A stretch of DNA of 64,000 nucleotides, taken from positions 186,001-250,000 of the forward strand of contig NZ_KB899377.1 of NCBI RefSeq assembly GCF_000378185.1, written 5' to 3'. Position 1 is the first letter of the stretch. Each line of letters begins with the position of its first letter. The notes beneath the pieces are model-generated. The model worked only from the letters and a program-made list of their open reading frames with translations, did no database searches and was not told the DNA's origin. The translations under genes were made by a program, and so were the position numbers. The stretch is from Salinimonas chungwhensis DSM 16280 (GTDB lineage: Bacteria; Pseudomonadota; Gammaproteobacteria; Enterobacterales; Alteromonadaceae). This document shows positions 45,895-56,498 of this stretch, piece by piece.

Positions 45895-47588
45895 TGAGCA
45901 GGTTTGACGAATACGATTATATTATTGTGGGCGCCGGCTCAGCCGGCTGTGTATTAGCAAACCGGCTGAGCGAAGATACCGACGTGCGCGTGTTGTTGCT
46001 GGAAACGGGCGGTTCTGATCGAAGTGTTTTTATCCAGATGCCAACCGCGCTGTCTATTCCGATGAATACAAAAAAGTATGCCTGGCAATATCACAGTGAA
46101 CCCGAGCCCTATCTGGATAACCGAAAAATGCACTGCCCCCGGGGTAAGGTATTGGGCGGCTCATCCTCCATCAATGGGATGGTTTATGTGCGGGGTCATG
46201 CAAAAGATTTCGACGAATGGGAAGCGCACGGAGCGTCAGGATGGAATTATCAGCAGTGTCTGCCTTACTTTAAAAAGGCTGATGACTGGGCTTTCGGTAC
46301 AGACGACTATCGCCACCACGGTGGACCGCTATCAGTGAACAACGGCAATAATATGAAAAATCCACTCTATAGCGCGTTTGTTCAGGCTGGAGTGGATGCC
46401 GGATATATGCAAACCACAGACTACAACGGCGCGCAGCAAGAAGGGTTTGGCCCCATGCACATGACGGTCAAAAATGGTGTGCGGTGGTCAGCGGCAAATG
46501 CGTATCTGAAACCGGCCTTACAGCGTCCTAACCTCCAGGTAAAGACCGGTGTGCTGGTTGAAAAGGTGGTGGTGGAAAACCGCCGGGCCAACGGCGTCAT
46601 CTTCTCGGTAAAAGGCAAGCAGCATCAGGTTACAGCCGCTAAAGAAGTCATTTTAAGTGCAGGGCCCATTGGCTCACCGCAGCTGCTGCAGCTTTCCGGA
46701 ATCGGTGACGAAACGGTGCTTAAAAAAGCTGGCGTAGCGCTTACCCACCGGTTGCCTGGCGTGGGAAAAAATCTGCAGGATCATCTGGAATTTTACTTTC
46801 AGTATGAGTGCAGACAGCCATTGACCCTTAACAGTAAGCTGGGTGTGATGAGCAAACTGGCTATCGGGATCCGCTGGGTGTTATTTAAAACCGGGCTCGG
46901 TGCCACCAATCATTTTGAGTCCTGTGGCTTTATCCGTTCAAAAGCTGGCATTGAGTGGCCCGATTTGCAGTATCATTTTCTGCCTGCCGCCATGCGTTAC
47001 GATGGCCGCTCGGCATTTAATGGTCATGGATTTCAGCTTCATATCGGGCACAATAAGCCGAAGAGTCGCGGCTGGGTGCATATACGCTCTGCTGATGTAA
47101 CGGATGCCCCTGAAATACAGTTTAACTACTTGCAACATCAGGATGATATTGAGGCATTCAGAGCCTGTGTACGATTATCCCGCGAGATAATCGCACAGCC
47201 AGCAATGGACGCTTATCGGGGAAATGAAATTCAGCCCGGTGCTGCGATACAAACCGATGCACAGATAGATGCCTTTGTCCGGCAGGCTGTAGAGAGTGCA
47301 TACCATCCGTGCGGCAGTTGCCGTATGGGCCGCAACGACGACCCTATGGCGGTGGTGGATAATCAGACCAGAGTTATCGGGATCGAAGGGCTACGCGTGG
47401 TGGATTCATCGGTTTTTCCTAGCATTCCCAACGGTAATCTCAATGCACCGACTATCATGCTGGCAGAGCGTGCAGCTGATTTAATCAAAGGCCGGGAGCC
47501 GCTTCCTGCTACCAATGTTACGGTCAATTTGGATAAAGACTGGCAATATCAGCAGCGTCCTCACTCCCCAGTTCGGGAGGCGTCATAA
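45894..47588 (+). CDS. betA: Choline dehydrogenase
   Basis: A 564-residue FAD-dependent GMC oxidoreductase. [17 protein letters not shown] is the dinucleotide-binding motif, [14 protein letters not shown] a GMC signature, and HPCGSCRMG holds the C-terminal active-site His region. It oxidises choline to betaine aldehyde at the inner membrane. It overlaps betB by one base and its TAA overlaps the carrier gene's ATG, so the three are translationally coupled. Confidence 0.95.
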   Translation: MSRFDEYDYIIVGAGSAGCVLANRLSEDTDVRVLLLETGGSDRSVFIQMPTALSIPMNTKKYAWQYHSEPEPYLDNRKMHCPRGKVLGGSSSINGMVYVRGHAKDFDEWEAHGASGWNYQQCLPYFKKADDWAFGTDDYRHHGGPLSVNNGNNMKNPLYSAFVQAGVDAGYMQTTDYNGAQQEGFGPMHMTVKNGVRWSAANAYLKPALQRPNLQVKTGVLVEKVVVENRRANGVIFSVKGKQHQVTAAKEVILSAGPIGSPQLLQLSGIGDETVLKKAGVALTHRLPGVGKNLQDHLEFYFQYECRQPLTLNSKLGVMSKLAIGIRWVLFKTGLGATNHFESCGFIRSKAGIEWPDLQYHFLPAAMRYDGRSAFNGHGFQLHIGHNKPKSRGWVHIRSADVTDAPEIQFNYLQHQDDIEAFRACVRLSREIIAQPAMDAYRGNEIQPGAAIQTDAQIDAFVRQAVESAYHPCGSCRMGRNDDPMAVVDNQTRVIGIEGLRVVDSSVFPSIPNGNLNAPTIMLAERAADLIKGREPLPATNVTVNLDKDWQYQQRPHSPVREAS

Positions 47589-48796
47589 TGTCAGCATTAG
47601 TCGGAGCCGGGATGGTTTTCTTTCTGGCCATGGTCGCTTTCATATTGATCCGTTGGGGCAAGCTGCCCCTTAAAGGCAGGATACCGGTTTCAACCTGGGT
47701 CTTTATTGCCATATTGTTTACTTCCGGGCTGGATGTGGGCCTGATTATGTTTCCGCTCACCGAGTTTCCTGTCTATGCCAATTTAAAAGAGAACAGCGAG
47801 TATGCCTTCGCCAATCCTCTGGCCATCGAATTTGGGTTCTGGGGCTTTATGATTTGGGCTGTGTACTTTGTCACCTGCTTTTATTTTTGTGCACTTGAGC
47901 CAAAATTGCGTTTTTTTCAAATAACCTGGGTAAAGTGGCTGAATAATATCGTTATTATCGGCACCTGTGCATTTACCGCCCATTTACTATTTGCCAACCT
48001 GACCTGGTATTTGCCATCACTGGCGGCACGCGATGGTATTTCATACGCTTATATCGCTATTGTGGGGCTTACCATTTTGGCGGCTGTATACTCCAGTACC
48101 GCGCTTAAGTATGTCAAAATTCTCAGTGTCAGCTCCGGGGGACTTTTTGTTGTTCTGGGCACCGGGCTGGCAATCTATGCAGTCAATCAGCCAGGGGTGG
48201 ATATGGGCGACTATCTTTCAACCCTGCCGCTGTTGTCAGATTACTTTGCCCATCTGGATGAATTTGTTTTGCCGATGAACGACTACCACGCGTTTTATCT
48301 GTTTTGGTGGTTTGCCTGGAGCATCATGATCGGGCAGTTCACAGCACGCTTTGTGGGTAATATGCGCGCGGTTACCCTGTTTTTGAATATGCTGATATGG
48401 CCATCTGTTTCCCTGGCGCTATGGTTTAGTGTGCTGTATTTGCTTTACACCAAAGGAATCGACACAGCAGGCATTATTAATCAGTTGATGGTGGCTGTGG
48501 GCGTGGTATTTGTTCTCAACTCGCTGGATTCTTTGATCCGTCTTTATTCGGACAATCTAAATCTGACCGTAGAGCGTTTTGGTAAACCCAGGTATATCGC
48601 AATCCACGCAATGATCATGATGAGCCTGACCACATTGTTTGGCATGCAATTTATCAAAATTCAGTGGATTGGCGCCATCGTGATTGGGATGGGCGCATGT
48701 TGCGTACTGTATATGGTCACCGCCGACAGGCGTCATCGGCTACCCAATGCCGACGGATTACTCCCTTTGAAGCTAAAATCCCTTAGCTCAAAATAA
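47588..48796 (+). CDS. Short BCCT-like carrier, likely choline/betaine transport
   Basis: A 402-residue membrane protein with roughly 10 or 11 hydrophobic helices. FYLFWWFAWSIMIGQF and TARF recall the Trp-rich BCCT signature, and the early SGLDVGLIMFPLTEFP stretch resembles the glycine-rich substrate segment. Typical BCCT carriers are 500 residues or more, so this one is short and diverged, especially before that segment. Its ATG overlaps the betA stop. Context argues for choline import; a diverged paralogue with another task is possible. Confidence 0.7.
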   Translation: MSALVGAGMVFFLAMVAFILIRWGKLPLKGRIPVSTWVFIAILFTSGLDVGLIMFPLTEFPVYANLKENSEYAFANPLAIEFGFWGFMIWAVYFVTCFYFCALEPKLRFFQITWVKWLNNIVIIGTCAFTAHLLFANLTWYLPSLAARDGISYAYIAIVGLTILAAVYSSTALKYVKILSVSSGGLFVVLGTGLAIYAVNQPGVDMGDYLSTLPLLSDYFAHLDEFVLPMNDYHAFYLFWWFAWSIMIGQFTARFVGNMRAVTLFLNMLIWPSVSLALWFSVLYLLYTKGIDTAGIINQLMVAVGVVFVLNSLDSLIRLYSDNLNLTVERFGKPRYIAIHAMIMMSLTTLFGMQFIKIQWIGAIVIGMGACCVLYMVTADRRHRLPNADGLLPLKLKSLSSK

Positions 48797-48846
48797 CATC
48801 ATGATTAGTTTGCGAATCTTTTCACAGAGTAAGGAACAGTTTTTCT

Positions 48847-51081
48847 ATGTCTGAAATAACAAAACGAATCATTGCAGGGCTGTTTCTTTGCTTTGCCAGC
48901 GGCGCTGTAGCACAGGTGTCCGTGTCGCAGGGAAATAACCCAATACCCGATGCTGAGGCGTTAGACGATAAAGATATTGTGGTGCAAAACGCGCATCTGG
49001 CGTTTGCGCTGGCGGTAGAGTCGCCAGCGCCCTGGGGCATACCCAGGGGGGCGCTGGTGGATTTATCGGTGGTGGAAGAGGGTCAGCCCCGTGGTGATCG
49101 CATTGCATTTGCTGACTTCATTCCCAACGCCTGGTCCGCCTGGCCGAATGAGAGCAAAAAGGTTGAAATTCTGAAAGACTCCGGGCATCAGGCAACCATC
49201 AAAATTACGCGCAATTTCGGCGAGGTGGATATCGCCACCTGGTATACCCTCAAATCAGGTGCGGACAGTATCCTGCTAAAAACCGTTATGACGAATAACG
49301 GCGCTAAGCCTGTCAGCCTGACGTCCGGCTTTACCCTCTGGCCAGATGCGGGCCACATGTTTGCAGCGCCTGGCCTGAATGAAGATCAGCAAAGAAACGA
49401 GAAAACACAAAGTGACCGTACCGTTGCTTATGACCGGGATTGGGCATTTGCCCTGCATGCGCCTTATTTTACGATGAACGTGTATGAAGGACGCGATATG
49501 TATCAGTCTCATGATTTAGCACCTGGCCAGAGCCGGACCTTTGAAGCGCAGCTTCAGGTGGTGCCAGATGGTGACCTGATGACGGTGGTTAAAGCAGAGG
49601 CAGCGCGCAAAAATTTGCCTACCGGTATTATCAGCGGAAAAATTCAAACCAGTCAGGGCAACGTGCCTGATGACGCCATGGTGATCATCCAGCAAAACGA
49701 TGAGCTTTATGCCTGGACCATGGCCAAAGAGGGGCAGTATGAAGTGGCATTGCCCCGTGGTGAATATCAGGTTTACGGCACGGCCTCAGGTCATGCCGAT
49801 AGCAAACAGCATACATTAACCGTATCAGCTGACAGTAAGCAGACCGTAGACTTCACCGACCTGGCCGGGCCGGGTACGCTCAAATTATCACTGACCGATG
49901 CAGCATCCGGCACGCCGCTGGATGGCCGAATCAGTATTTTGCAAGGACAGCGTTCCGCCGTAGAGTTTTTAGGTAAACGCACTTTTTTCACCAAGCTATT
50001 ACCCGTCGGAAAAGCCGATATTAAGCTGCCCCCGGGAAATTACAAACTGGGCATTGGCTCTGGCGCCGGATTTACCAGCGAGCAACAGGTAATTAACGTT
50101 GGGCTTCAATCAGGTAAAACGATGCAGCAGCAGGTGAAAATTGCCCAGTTGTCGCAGCCCAATGAACGCCAGTGGTACAGTGCTGACCTGCATCATCACG
50201 GCAACATTCTGGAGGCGATCACGCCGCCTGAAACTGTTGTCAGAGCTCAGCTGGCAGCCGGCCTTGATGTGATTTTCATCAGTGAACATGACTCAACAAT
50301 AAACTATGCCGCGTTTGCTGAGCTATCTGATAAGCGGGGAGTGCCTTTCCTGCCGTCTATCGAAATCTCACCCTCGTGGGGGCATATGAATCCCTTTCCG
50401 ATTGACCTGGATGCCACGCTCAACGCCGATCCCGGTACAGACGATATACATACCCTTATGGCGGCGATACGGGAAATGGGCGCCAGCGTGGTCGCAATGA
50501 ACCATCCTTTTAATGATTATGGCTATTACGCTAATTTGAAAAAAGGCGTGGTGCCCGGCGGGGAAAGTGACGGTTTTACGCTTTTAGAGCTCAACGCGGC
50601 GATGGATAACACGAAGACAGTTAATAAAGCCCATTCGCTATGGGATGAGGGCAAGAAAATGTACTTCAATGCCGGTACCGATACCCATGATGCCTGGAAC
50701 CAAAAATCAGGAAATATACGCATGATGGCCAGGGTACCTGATCCTCTAAGCGCACAGCGGTTCGCAGAAGCGCTCAAGCACGGGCATGCTTACGCCACGA
50801 CCGGGCCTTTACTTTATCCCCGAAATATTATGTTTGGTGATAGTGCCGATGCCGCATCATCCTGGGAAGTTGATATTGAGGCGGTCAACGGAATCAGTGA
50901 GATTCGGCTGCTGGGCAAAGAAGGTCAAATACTTAAGACAAAAAAATTGAAGGGTGAAGAAATCACGCAAAAAGTGCAGCTGAAGTGGATAATTCCGACA
51001 TCTGCAAAAGGCTGGGTGAGTCTGGAAGTTGATGATAAAAAAGGTAACACTGCTTGGTCTAACCCGGTTTGGATTAAGTAA
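48847..51081 (+). CDS. Exported PHP-fold metallohydrolase (CehA/McbA family)
   Basis: A 744-residue protein with a signal peptide (LFLCFASGAVAQ). It has an N-terminal beta-rich region, two carboxypeptidase-regulatory-like beta domains, and a C-terminal PHP-type hydrolase domain. The metal motifs ADLHHHGN, ISEHDST, AMNHPFND and AGTDTHDAW are intact. CehA/McbA relatives cleave esters such as carbaryl; many others are unstudied. It follows the carrier gene by 50 bases. A periplasmic choline-ester or phosphodiester hydrolase is a reasonable guess from context only. Confidence 0.8.
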   Translation: MSEITKRIIAGLFLCFASGAVAQVSVSQGNNPIPDAEALDDKDIVVQNAHLAFALAVESPAPWGIPRGALVDLSVVEEGQPRGDRIAFADFIPNAWSAWPNESKKVEILKDSGHQATIKITRNFGEVDIATWYTLKSGADSILLKTVMTNNGAKPVSLTSGFTLWPDAGHMFAAPGLNEDQQRNEKTQSDRTVAYDRDWAFALHAPYFTMNVYEGRDMYQSHDLAPGQSRTFEAQLQVVPDGDLMTVVKAEAARKNLPTGIISGKIQTSQGNVPDDAMVIIQQNDELYAWTMAKEGQYEVALPRGEYQVYGTASGHADSKQHTLTVSADSKQTVDFTDLAGPGTLKLSLTDAASGTPLDGRISILQGQRSAVEFLGKRTFFTKLLPVGKADIKLPPGNYKLGIGSGAGFTSEQQVINVGLQSGKTMQQQVKIAQLSQPNERQWYSADLHHHGNILEAITPPETVVRAQLAAGLDVIFISEHDSTINYAAFAELSDKRGVPFLPSIEISPSWGHMNPFPIDLDATLNADPGTDDIHTLMAAIREMGASVVAMNHPFNDYGYYANLKKGVVPGGESDGFTLLELNAAMDNTKTVNKAHSLWDEGKKMYFNAGTDTHDAWNQKSGNIRMMARVPDPLSAQRFAEALKHGHAYATTGPLLYPRNIMFGDSADAASSWEVDIEAVNGISEIRLLGKEGQILKTKKLKGEEITQKVQLKWIIPTSAKGWVSLEVDDKKGNTAWSNPVWIK

Positions 51082-51112
51082 GCTCGCCTGAAGCTACCTT
51101 TGGTACAAAAAA

Positions 51113-51132
51113 AGCCCGCTTGATTGCGGGCT
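51113..51132. terminator. Bidirectional terminator between hydrolase gene and accC
   Basis: AGCCCGC (51113-51119) pairs with GCGGGCT (51126-51132) with a six-base loop. A TTTTG tract follows on the plus strand and an even longer U-run on the minus strand. It ends both convergent transcripts. Confidence 0.88.
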
Positions 51133-51137
51133 TTTGC

Positions 51138-52484
51138 TTATGAAGACATACCGAGTTTCTTTTCGAGGTAGTGAATATTGGTACCACCAGCAAAAAAGTT
51201 CTCATCGGCCATGATGATGCGTTGCAACGGGATGTTGGTTTTGATGCCATCAATAACCAGTTCATCCAGTGCGTGTCGCATACGGGCAATGGCCTCATCG
51301 CGACTTTCTCCATAAGTAATCAGTTTCCCGATCATGGAGTCGTAAAAAGGGGGGACAGTATAGCCTGCGTAGATATGCGAATCCCAACGCACCCCAAGAC
51401 CGCCTGGCGAATGAAACATATTAATGTTGCCGGGGCTGGGCACAAAGGTTTGCGGATCCTCTGCATTAATCCGGCATTCAATCGCATGACCGCGGATTTG
51501 GATTTGTGACTGATCAATAGATAACGGCTGACCTGCTGCAATACGTAATTGTTCTTTTATCAGGTCTACACCGGTGATCATTTCAGAGACAGGATGCTCC
51601 ACCTGAATTCGGGTGTTCATTTCAATGAAATAGAACTCGCCGTTTTCATACAAAAACTCAAAGGTACCCGCGCCACGATAATTAAGCTCTATACAGGCGC
51701 GACGGCAGCGATCACCGATTTTATTACGCATTTGCTCTGACACCCCTGGTGCAGGTGCTTCTTCGACCACTTTTTGGTGGCGTCGTTGCATGGAACAGTC
51801 ACGTTCCCCAAGGTGGATAGCATTGCCCTGACCATCGGCTAATACCTGAATCTCCACATGGCGTGGATTTTCCAGAAACTTTTCCATGTAAACTGTGGCG
51901 TTACCAAAGGCGGCGCCAGCTTCTGCCTGTGTCGTTTCTATGGCAGAGATAAGTTCTGATTCCTGGCGCACAACACGCATACCGCGGCCACCACCGCCAC
52001 CAGCGGCCTTAACAATAATTGGATAGCCAATACGCTTGGCTATACTTTTATTTTTGTCTTCGTCGTCGCCCAGGGGGCCATCTGATCCGGGTACACAGGG
52101 AACCCCGGCTTTTTTCATAGCATTGATGGCAGACACTTTATCACCCATCAAATCAATGGTCTCGGCTGTGGGGCCCACAAAGATGAAGCCACTTTTCTCT
52201 ACAGCTTCGGCAAATTCTGCATTTTCCGCCAGGAAGCCATAGCCAGGATGAATCGCGATAGAATTGGTGACTTCTGCTGCAGCAATAATACGTGGAATAT
52301 TCAGATAACTTTCGGTTGCCGACGCCCCTCCGATGCAAATGGATTCATCAGCCAGTAGAACGTGCTTTAGATTTCTGTCAGCGGTAGAATGCACCGCTAC
52401 GGTTTTGATGCCTAACTCTTTGCAGGCACGCAAAATCCGCAGTGCTATCTCCCCGCGATTTGCGATTAATACTTTATCTAACAT
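51138..52484 (-). CDS. accC: Acetyl-CoA carboxylase, biotin carboxylase subunit
   Basis: A 448-residue ATP-grasp enzyme that carboxylates biotin on AccB in fatty acid synthesis. The start at 52484 ([20 protein letters not shown]) is the family start; an upstream ATG at 52532 is inside the accB end. The glycine-rich [13 protein letters not shown] and the [14 protein letters not shown] motif are intact. It follows accB by 13 bases and ends the aroQ-accB-accC group. Confidence 0.97.
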   Translation of the reverse strand: MLDKVLIANRGEIALRILRACKELGIKTVAVHSTADRNLKHVLLADESICIGGASATESYLNIPRIIAAAEVTNSIAIHPGYGFLAENAEFAEAVEKSGFIFVGPTAETIDLMGDKVSAINAMKKAGVPCVPGSDGPLGDDEDKNKSIAKRIGYPIIVKAAGGGGGRGMRVVRQESELISAIETTQAEAGAAFGNATVYMEKFLENPRHVEIQVLADGQGNAIHLGERDCSMQRRHQKVVEEAPAPGVSEQMRNKIGDRCRRACIELNYRGAGTFEFLYENGEFYFIEMNTRIQVEHPVSEMITGVDLIKEQLRIAAGQPLSIDQSQIQIRGHAIECRINAEDPQTFVPSPGNINMFHSPGGLGVRWDSHIYAGYTVPPFYDSMIGKLITYGESRDEAIARMRHALDELVIDGIKTNIPLQRIIMADENFFAGGTNIHYLEKKLGMSS

Positions 52485-52497
52485 GTGCCCTGCCTGC

Positions 52498-52959
52498 TTA
52501 TTCGATGATGAACAGAGGTTGTTCGTATTCAACCGGCTCCTGATTTTCCACCAGAATGGCTTTCACCACGCCGGATTTATCAGCTTCAATTTGGTTCATC
52601 ATTTTCATGGCTTCAATGATACATAATGTATCGCCCACTTCTACGGTCTGGCCAACTTCACAAAACGATTTTGCGGTTGGGGAAGAGGCGCGGTAGAAGG
52701 TCCCTACCATTGGCGATTTTACCTGGTGGCCCGGCGGGGTATTGTCTTGTGCTTCAGGCGCCGGGGCCGGAGCCGGAGCGCTCACAGGGGCTTGTTGTGG
52801 AGCCGGTGCGCTGGCAGGTAAGGTGTAGCTAAGCGGCGCGGCACTGGCACTGGGGCCACGATGAATACGTACAGACTCTTCGCCCTCGGTGATTTCAAGT
52901 TCAGCGACGCCGGACTCTTCGACCAGCTCGATCAGCTTTTTAATTTTTCTAATATCCAT
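52498..52959 (-). CDS. accB: Acetyl-CoA carboxylase, biotin carboxyl carrier protein
   Basis: A 153-residue carrier with a proline- and alanine-rich linker (around residues 36-70) and a C-terminal biotinyl domain. The biotinylated Lys is in [13 protein letters not shown]. The protein moves carboxylated biotin between AccC and the transcarboxylase AccAD. Encoded between aroQ and accC. Confidence 0.97.
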   Translation of the reverse strand: MDIRKIKKLIELVEESGVAELEITEGEESVRIHRGPSASAAPLSYTLPASAPAPQQAPVSAPAPAPAPEAQDNTPPGHQVKSPMVGTFYRASSPTAKSFCEVGQTVEVGDTLCIIEAMKMMNQIEADKSGVVKAILVENQEPVEYEQPLFIIE

Positions 52960-52975
52960 GTTCTGTCTCTGTTTA

Positions 52976-53413
52976 TTAACCTGATTTGTGTGATTGATGT
53001 AATGCGTTTAATGCCAGTTTATAGCCCTGTGCACCCAACCCTACGATGACACCCTGTGCAATATCTGAAAAATAAGAGTGCTGTCGAAATGGTTCACGGG
53101 CATGCACATTGGAAAGATGTACTTCAATAAACGGGATACTGACACTAAGCAGTGCATCTCGCAGCGCGATGCTGGTGTGAGTGAAAGCGCCCGGATTGAT
53201 AATAATGGCATCGATACTTCCCATCGACCGGTGAATACGATCAATAAGTTCATGTTCAGCATTTGATTGAAAATGCTGGAGCGACACGGACAGCGCTGAC
53301 GCTTCCTGTTCTAAAGCCTCAATAATTTGGGCCAGTGTTTGCTGACCATACTTGTCCGGTTCGCGCTTGCCCAACATATTCAGATTGGGCCCATTGAGTA
53401 ACAAAATATCCAT
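52976..53413 (-). CDS. aroQ: 3-dehydroquinate dehydratase, type II
   Basis: A 145-residue shikimate-pathway enzyme. [20 protein letters not shown] has the active-site Arg and Tyr, and [20 protein letters not shown] the substrate loop. The gene is first in the aroQ-accB-accC group, an arrangement common in gammaproteobacteria. A 217-base gap upstream holds no recognised gene. Confidence 0.97.
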   Translation of the reverse strand: MDILLLNGPNLNMLGKREPDKYGQQTLAQIIEALEQEASALSVSLQHFQSNAEHELIDRIHRSMGSIDAIIINPGAFTHTSIALRDALLSVSIPFIEVHLSNVHAREPFRQHSYFSDIAQGVIVGLGAQGYKLALNALHQSHKSG

Positions 53414-53630
53414 TAAAATGCTGCTATCTTTCCAAAACTAGGCAATATTAACCTCATATAACCAAAATTTTCTTGCCGTTGCACGAAAAAAAGACATTTT
53501 CACGTGCACGTCTATCTACCTACGGCTGATTATAGAGAAAGTTGTGAATTTAGCAGCAAAATACTGGTCTAATCAGGTATGTTGCGTACAAGTTAGTCAT
53601 TACGGCTGATACTGATACAACAGTCAGTAT

Positions 53631-54386
53631 CTAGTCTGCATGAGAATAAAAAGTAACCGGAAGAGTCTGATAATTGCCGTCAGGCAATGCCTGGTAAACT
53701 GCAAAATGCAGGTGTGGCTCAGTGGAAAAGCCAGTATTTCCGGAGTAGCCAATTTGTTCGCCGGTTTCTACAGACTGCCCTAGCGCCACAGTAACTCCCT
53801 GTTGTTTAAGGTGATAATACTCAGCTACGGTATTATCCTGATGCAGGATAGCCACGAAGTTCGCTTTATCAGCAAATGCCGGATCTGGCCCTCCGGTATT
53901 ACTGGACGCATTCAGATCGATGATTTGCCCGGCGCGGGCCGCATACACCGGAGTGCCTACCGGAGCGGCAAAATCAATGGCAAATCGCGCCGCGCCAGTA
54001 TGGGAAAGTTTGCCATTATGACCCTGTATAACCGGGTAAATTGCAGCAGGATTAAGAGGGTAAGCGTATCGCGTACTATCATTGTGAATCGCGTTGAGCC
54101 GACCCGGCGTCCACTTTACCTGCAGATTGTGCCAAAACCCCATTACACTGGTCGCCTGACCTATCTCAACGGGGCCGTTCGGGGACAGCTCGACCGTACT
54201 TGGTGCATTGGTGATCCCGCTGGTCAGGGTCACTACCACTGGCTGGGGCCGAATCGGATAGACAAAAACATTTAATGTCGCCGTATCCAGCGTAACGCAA
54301 AACCACTGTGCAAAGCAGCCAGGCTGAGCTATCGCTGCAAGTGGAAGCAGGCTGGATAGCACGATCAGGCGACATACAAAATTCAT
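53631..54386 (-). CDS. Exported M23-family metallopeptidase
   Basis: A 251-residue exported protein with a signal peptide (LSSLLPLAAIAQPG). The C-terminal half is a LytM/M23 domain. Likely zinc ligands are a His and Asp around HTGAARFAIDF and the His-X-His in EPHLHFAVY. Such enzymes cut peptidoglycan crosslinks or regulate those that do. Its start overlaps the dsbD stop by four bases. That suggests a shared message. Confidence 0.85.
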   Translation of the reverse strand: MNFVCRLIVLSSLLPLAAIAQPGCFAQWFCVTLDTATLNVFVYPIRPQPVVVTLTSGITNAPSTVELSPNGPVEIGQATSVMGFWHNLQVKWTPGRLNAIHNDSTRYAYPLNPAAIYPVIQGHNGKLSHTGAARFAIDFAAPVGTPVYAARAGQIIDLNASSNTGGPDPAFADKANFVAILHQDNTVAEYYHLKQQGVTVALGQSVETGEQIGYSGNTGFSTEPHLHFAVYQALPDGNYQTLPVTFYSHAD

Positions 54387-56149
54387 GATCGCGGCTCCCC
54401 CAGAACCTGGCTTACGTGGCGGGCGAAAGCATCTGCATTCATAAAACCAGCTACCCGTGCCTGTTCAAGCTGCTTACCAGAGGCATCAAAAAACAAAATG
54501 GTAGGTAGTCCAAGAACGTCATAGTGTGCCATGAAGGCAAGGTCGGTGGCGTTTTGTTCGGTCAGGTCAATTTGTACCCATACGGTATCCGATAACGCGC
54601 TTACTACCTGGGGCTGGGGAAAGGTATACTTTTCGAATTCTTTACAGGCGACACACCAGTCAGCGTATAAGTCCACCATTACGGATTTGTTCTGCGCACT
54701 GGCTTTGTCGATCTGCTCTTCAAGCTCCTGAACACTGGAAACCTGTATAAACGCGGGATGCGTGGCTGAAGTATTACTGCTGAAAAAGTTATGATAGGTC
54801 AGCATTGCGCTGCTAAACAGGCCCAGAAAAACAACCAGCGCGCGCACACCTTTGGTAAAACCCGGGCGGGTAGTGGTATTGATAACCCAGAAGTAACTAA
54901 ACAATGCCAGTCCCAGCGCCGACCACAGCAAGATGGTGAAGGATGAGCGCCATAGCCGCTCAACAAATACAATCGCGACGGCCAGCATCATAAAGCCAAA
55001 GGTCACTTTCACCACATTCATCCACTGACCAGCCCTAGGCAGCAGTTTGCTTCCGGTCACCCCAAAAGCAATCAGCGGTATACCCATACCAATACTTAGT
55101 ACATACAGGGAAATGAAGCCTAAGAAAAGATCGCCACTTTGGGCGATAAATAAAAGGATGCCGGTTAACGGTGCAGTGGTACACGGAGATGCAATCAAGC
55201 CTGATAAAGCGCCCATTATAAACACCCCGGCGAGGGTTCCGCCCCGTTGTCGGTTACTAAGCGTGTTCAGGCGGGTCTGCCAACTGGCCGGTAACTGTAA
55301 ATTGTAAGCGCCGAACATCGCCAGGGCGAGAAATACAAAAATGCCGATAAATACAGCAAGGATGAGCGGATGTTGCAGTGCGGCCTGAAATTGCACACCG
55401 GCCAATGCTACGACAATGCCTAGCAATGAGTAGGTCAGTGCCATGCCCTGGACATAAATAAAACTCAGCCACAGGCTCTTTTTCCACGTCGCATTTTTCC
55501 CTTGCCCCACCACAATGCCAGATAAAATCGGATACATAGGAAAGACGCAGGGGGTAAACGCCAGACCGATACCCAGGACCAGAAAAATACCCAGAGTAAT
55601 CCAAAGATTTTCATCCTCAGCTAACCGTTCAGCCAAAGAGAACTGACTTGCAGCAGGCACCGGTGCAGAAGCGTCGGCGGCATTATTATCACCCACCGCA
55701 TCCAAATACAGTGTCTGGTTTTGTGGCGGGTAACACAGCCCCGCATCCGCACACCCCTGAAAGCGCAGAGTTACCGGGGCATCGGCTGGTGCGGCATTAA
55801 TGGGGACTGTCAGTGTGACGTTGTCATAATAAACTTCTGTGAGGCCAAAAAATTCGTCCTCTTTCTCTTTTCCTTTGGGAAGTGTAATGGTGCCCAGGTC
55901 TGCTTTCGTCGAGACCACTTTAAACTGATGCTTATAAAGGTAATACCCAGGTTCGATATCAAACGTTATGCGCAACTGGTCGTCTTGCTGCCGGAAGTCA
56001 AACTGAAAGGCTTCAGCCACCGGTAAAAATTCGGGTTCTTCGCTAAACGGGTTGGAAAACCCCTGGGAAGGGATCTGTGCCTGAGCAGCGCTCATCAGCA
56101 ACGCTAAAACCACCAACACCACAGCGTACACCGGGCGCGCAACATTCAT
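54383..56149 (-). CDS. dsbD: Thiol:disulfide interchange protein DsbD
   Basis: A 588-residue protein with the three DsbD parts: a periplasmic N-terminal domain with redox cysteines (FQGCADAGLCYPPQ), an eight-helix membrane domain (FTPCVFPMYPILSG, SPCTTAPLTG), and a periplasmic thioredoxin-like domain (DWCVACKEFEKY). It passes electrons from cytoplasmic thioredoxin to periplasmic DsbC and CcmG. The start at 56149 (MNVARPVYAVV) gives a proper signal peptide. A start five codons earlier overlaps cutA. Confidence 0.95.
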   Translation of the reverse strand: MNVARPVYAVVLVVLALLMSAAQAQIPSQGFSNPFSEEPEFLPVAEAFQFDFRQQDDQLRITFDIEPGYYLYKHQFKVVSTKADLGTITLPKGKEKEDEFFGLTEVYYDNVTLTVPINAAPADAPVTLRFQGCADAGLCYPPQNQTLYLDAVGDNNAADASAPVPAASQFSLAERLAEDENLWITLGIFLVLGIGLAFTPCVFPMYPILSGIVVGQGKNATWKKSLWLSFIYVQGMALTYSLLGIVVALAGVQFQAALQHPLILAVFIGIFVFLALAMFGAYNLQLPASWQTRLNTLSNRQRGGTLAGVFIMGALSGLIASPCTTAPLTGILLFIAQSGDLFLGFISLYVLSIGMGIPLIAFGVTGSKLLPRAGQWMNVVKVTFGFMMLAVAIVFVERLWRSSFTILLWSALGLALFSYFWVINTTTRPGFTKGVRALVVFLGLFSSAMLTYHNFFSSNTSATHPAFIQVSSVQELEEQIDKASAQNKSVMVDLYADWCVACKEFEKYTFPQPQVVSALSDTVWVQIDLTEQNATDLAFMAHYDVLGLPTILFFDASGKQLEQARVAGFMNADAFARHVSQVLGEPRS

Positions 56150-56153
56150 ACTT

Positions 56154-56498
56154 CTACTCCACAATCCTGGTCATGTCAGTCTGCTCGGCCAGCCATTTGC
56201 CGTAATCCTGGCTGGCTGTGACATCATTGATGACGATCCACTCAGGCACATCATACGGGTGCAATGAGCTAACGCATTCAAATGCTTTGTCCACCGTATG
56301 GCGGGTGGTTTTTATCAGCAACTGACACTCTTTATCTATTTCGACATTGCCTTGCCAGGCATACGTTGATGTCACTTCAGGGAACTGTTTGACGCACCCT
56401 GCCAGATTTTTTTCCACCAACGCAGAGGCAATTTTTTGGGCTGTCTGCGTATCTGGTGTCGTAGTAAAGACTATACATAGTGACACGATGTTCTCCAT
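56154..56498 (-). CDS. cutA: Divalent-cation tolerance protein CutA
   Basis: A 114-residue CutA, a trimeric ferredoxin-like protein linked to copper tolerance in the family. IVFTTTPDTQTAQKIASALVE, AGCVKQFPEVTSTYAWQG and HPYDVPEWI match closely. It stands directly before dsbD, as in E. coli. Its exact role remains unclear in relatives. Confidence 0.95.
   Translation of the reverse strand: MENIVSLCIVFTTTPDTQTAQKIASALVEKNLAGCVKQFPEVTSTYAWQGNVEIDKECQLLIKTTRHTVDKAFECVSSLHPYDVPEWIVINDVTASQDYGKWLAEQTDMTRIVE

Noticed and set aside
53608..53631. GATACTGA/TCAGTATC inverted repeat at the end of the M23 gene
   Set aside because: Eight pairs at the stop codon but no U-tract on either strand, so not listed as a terminator.
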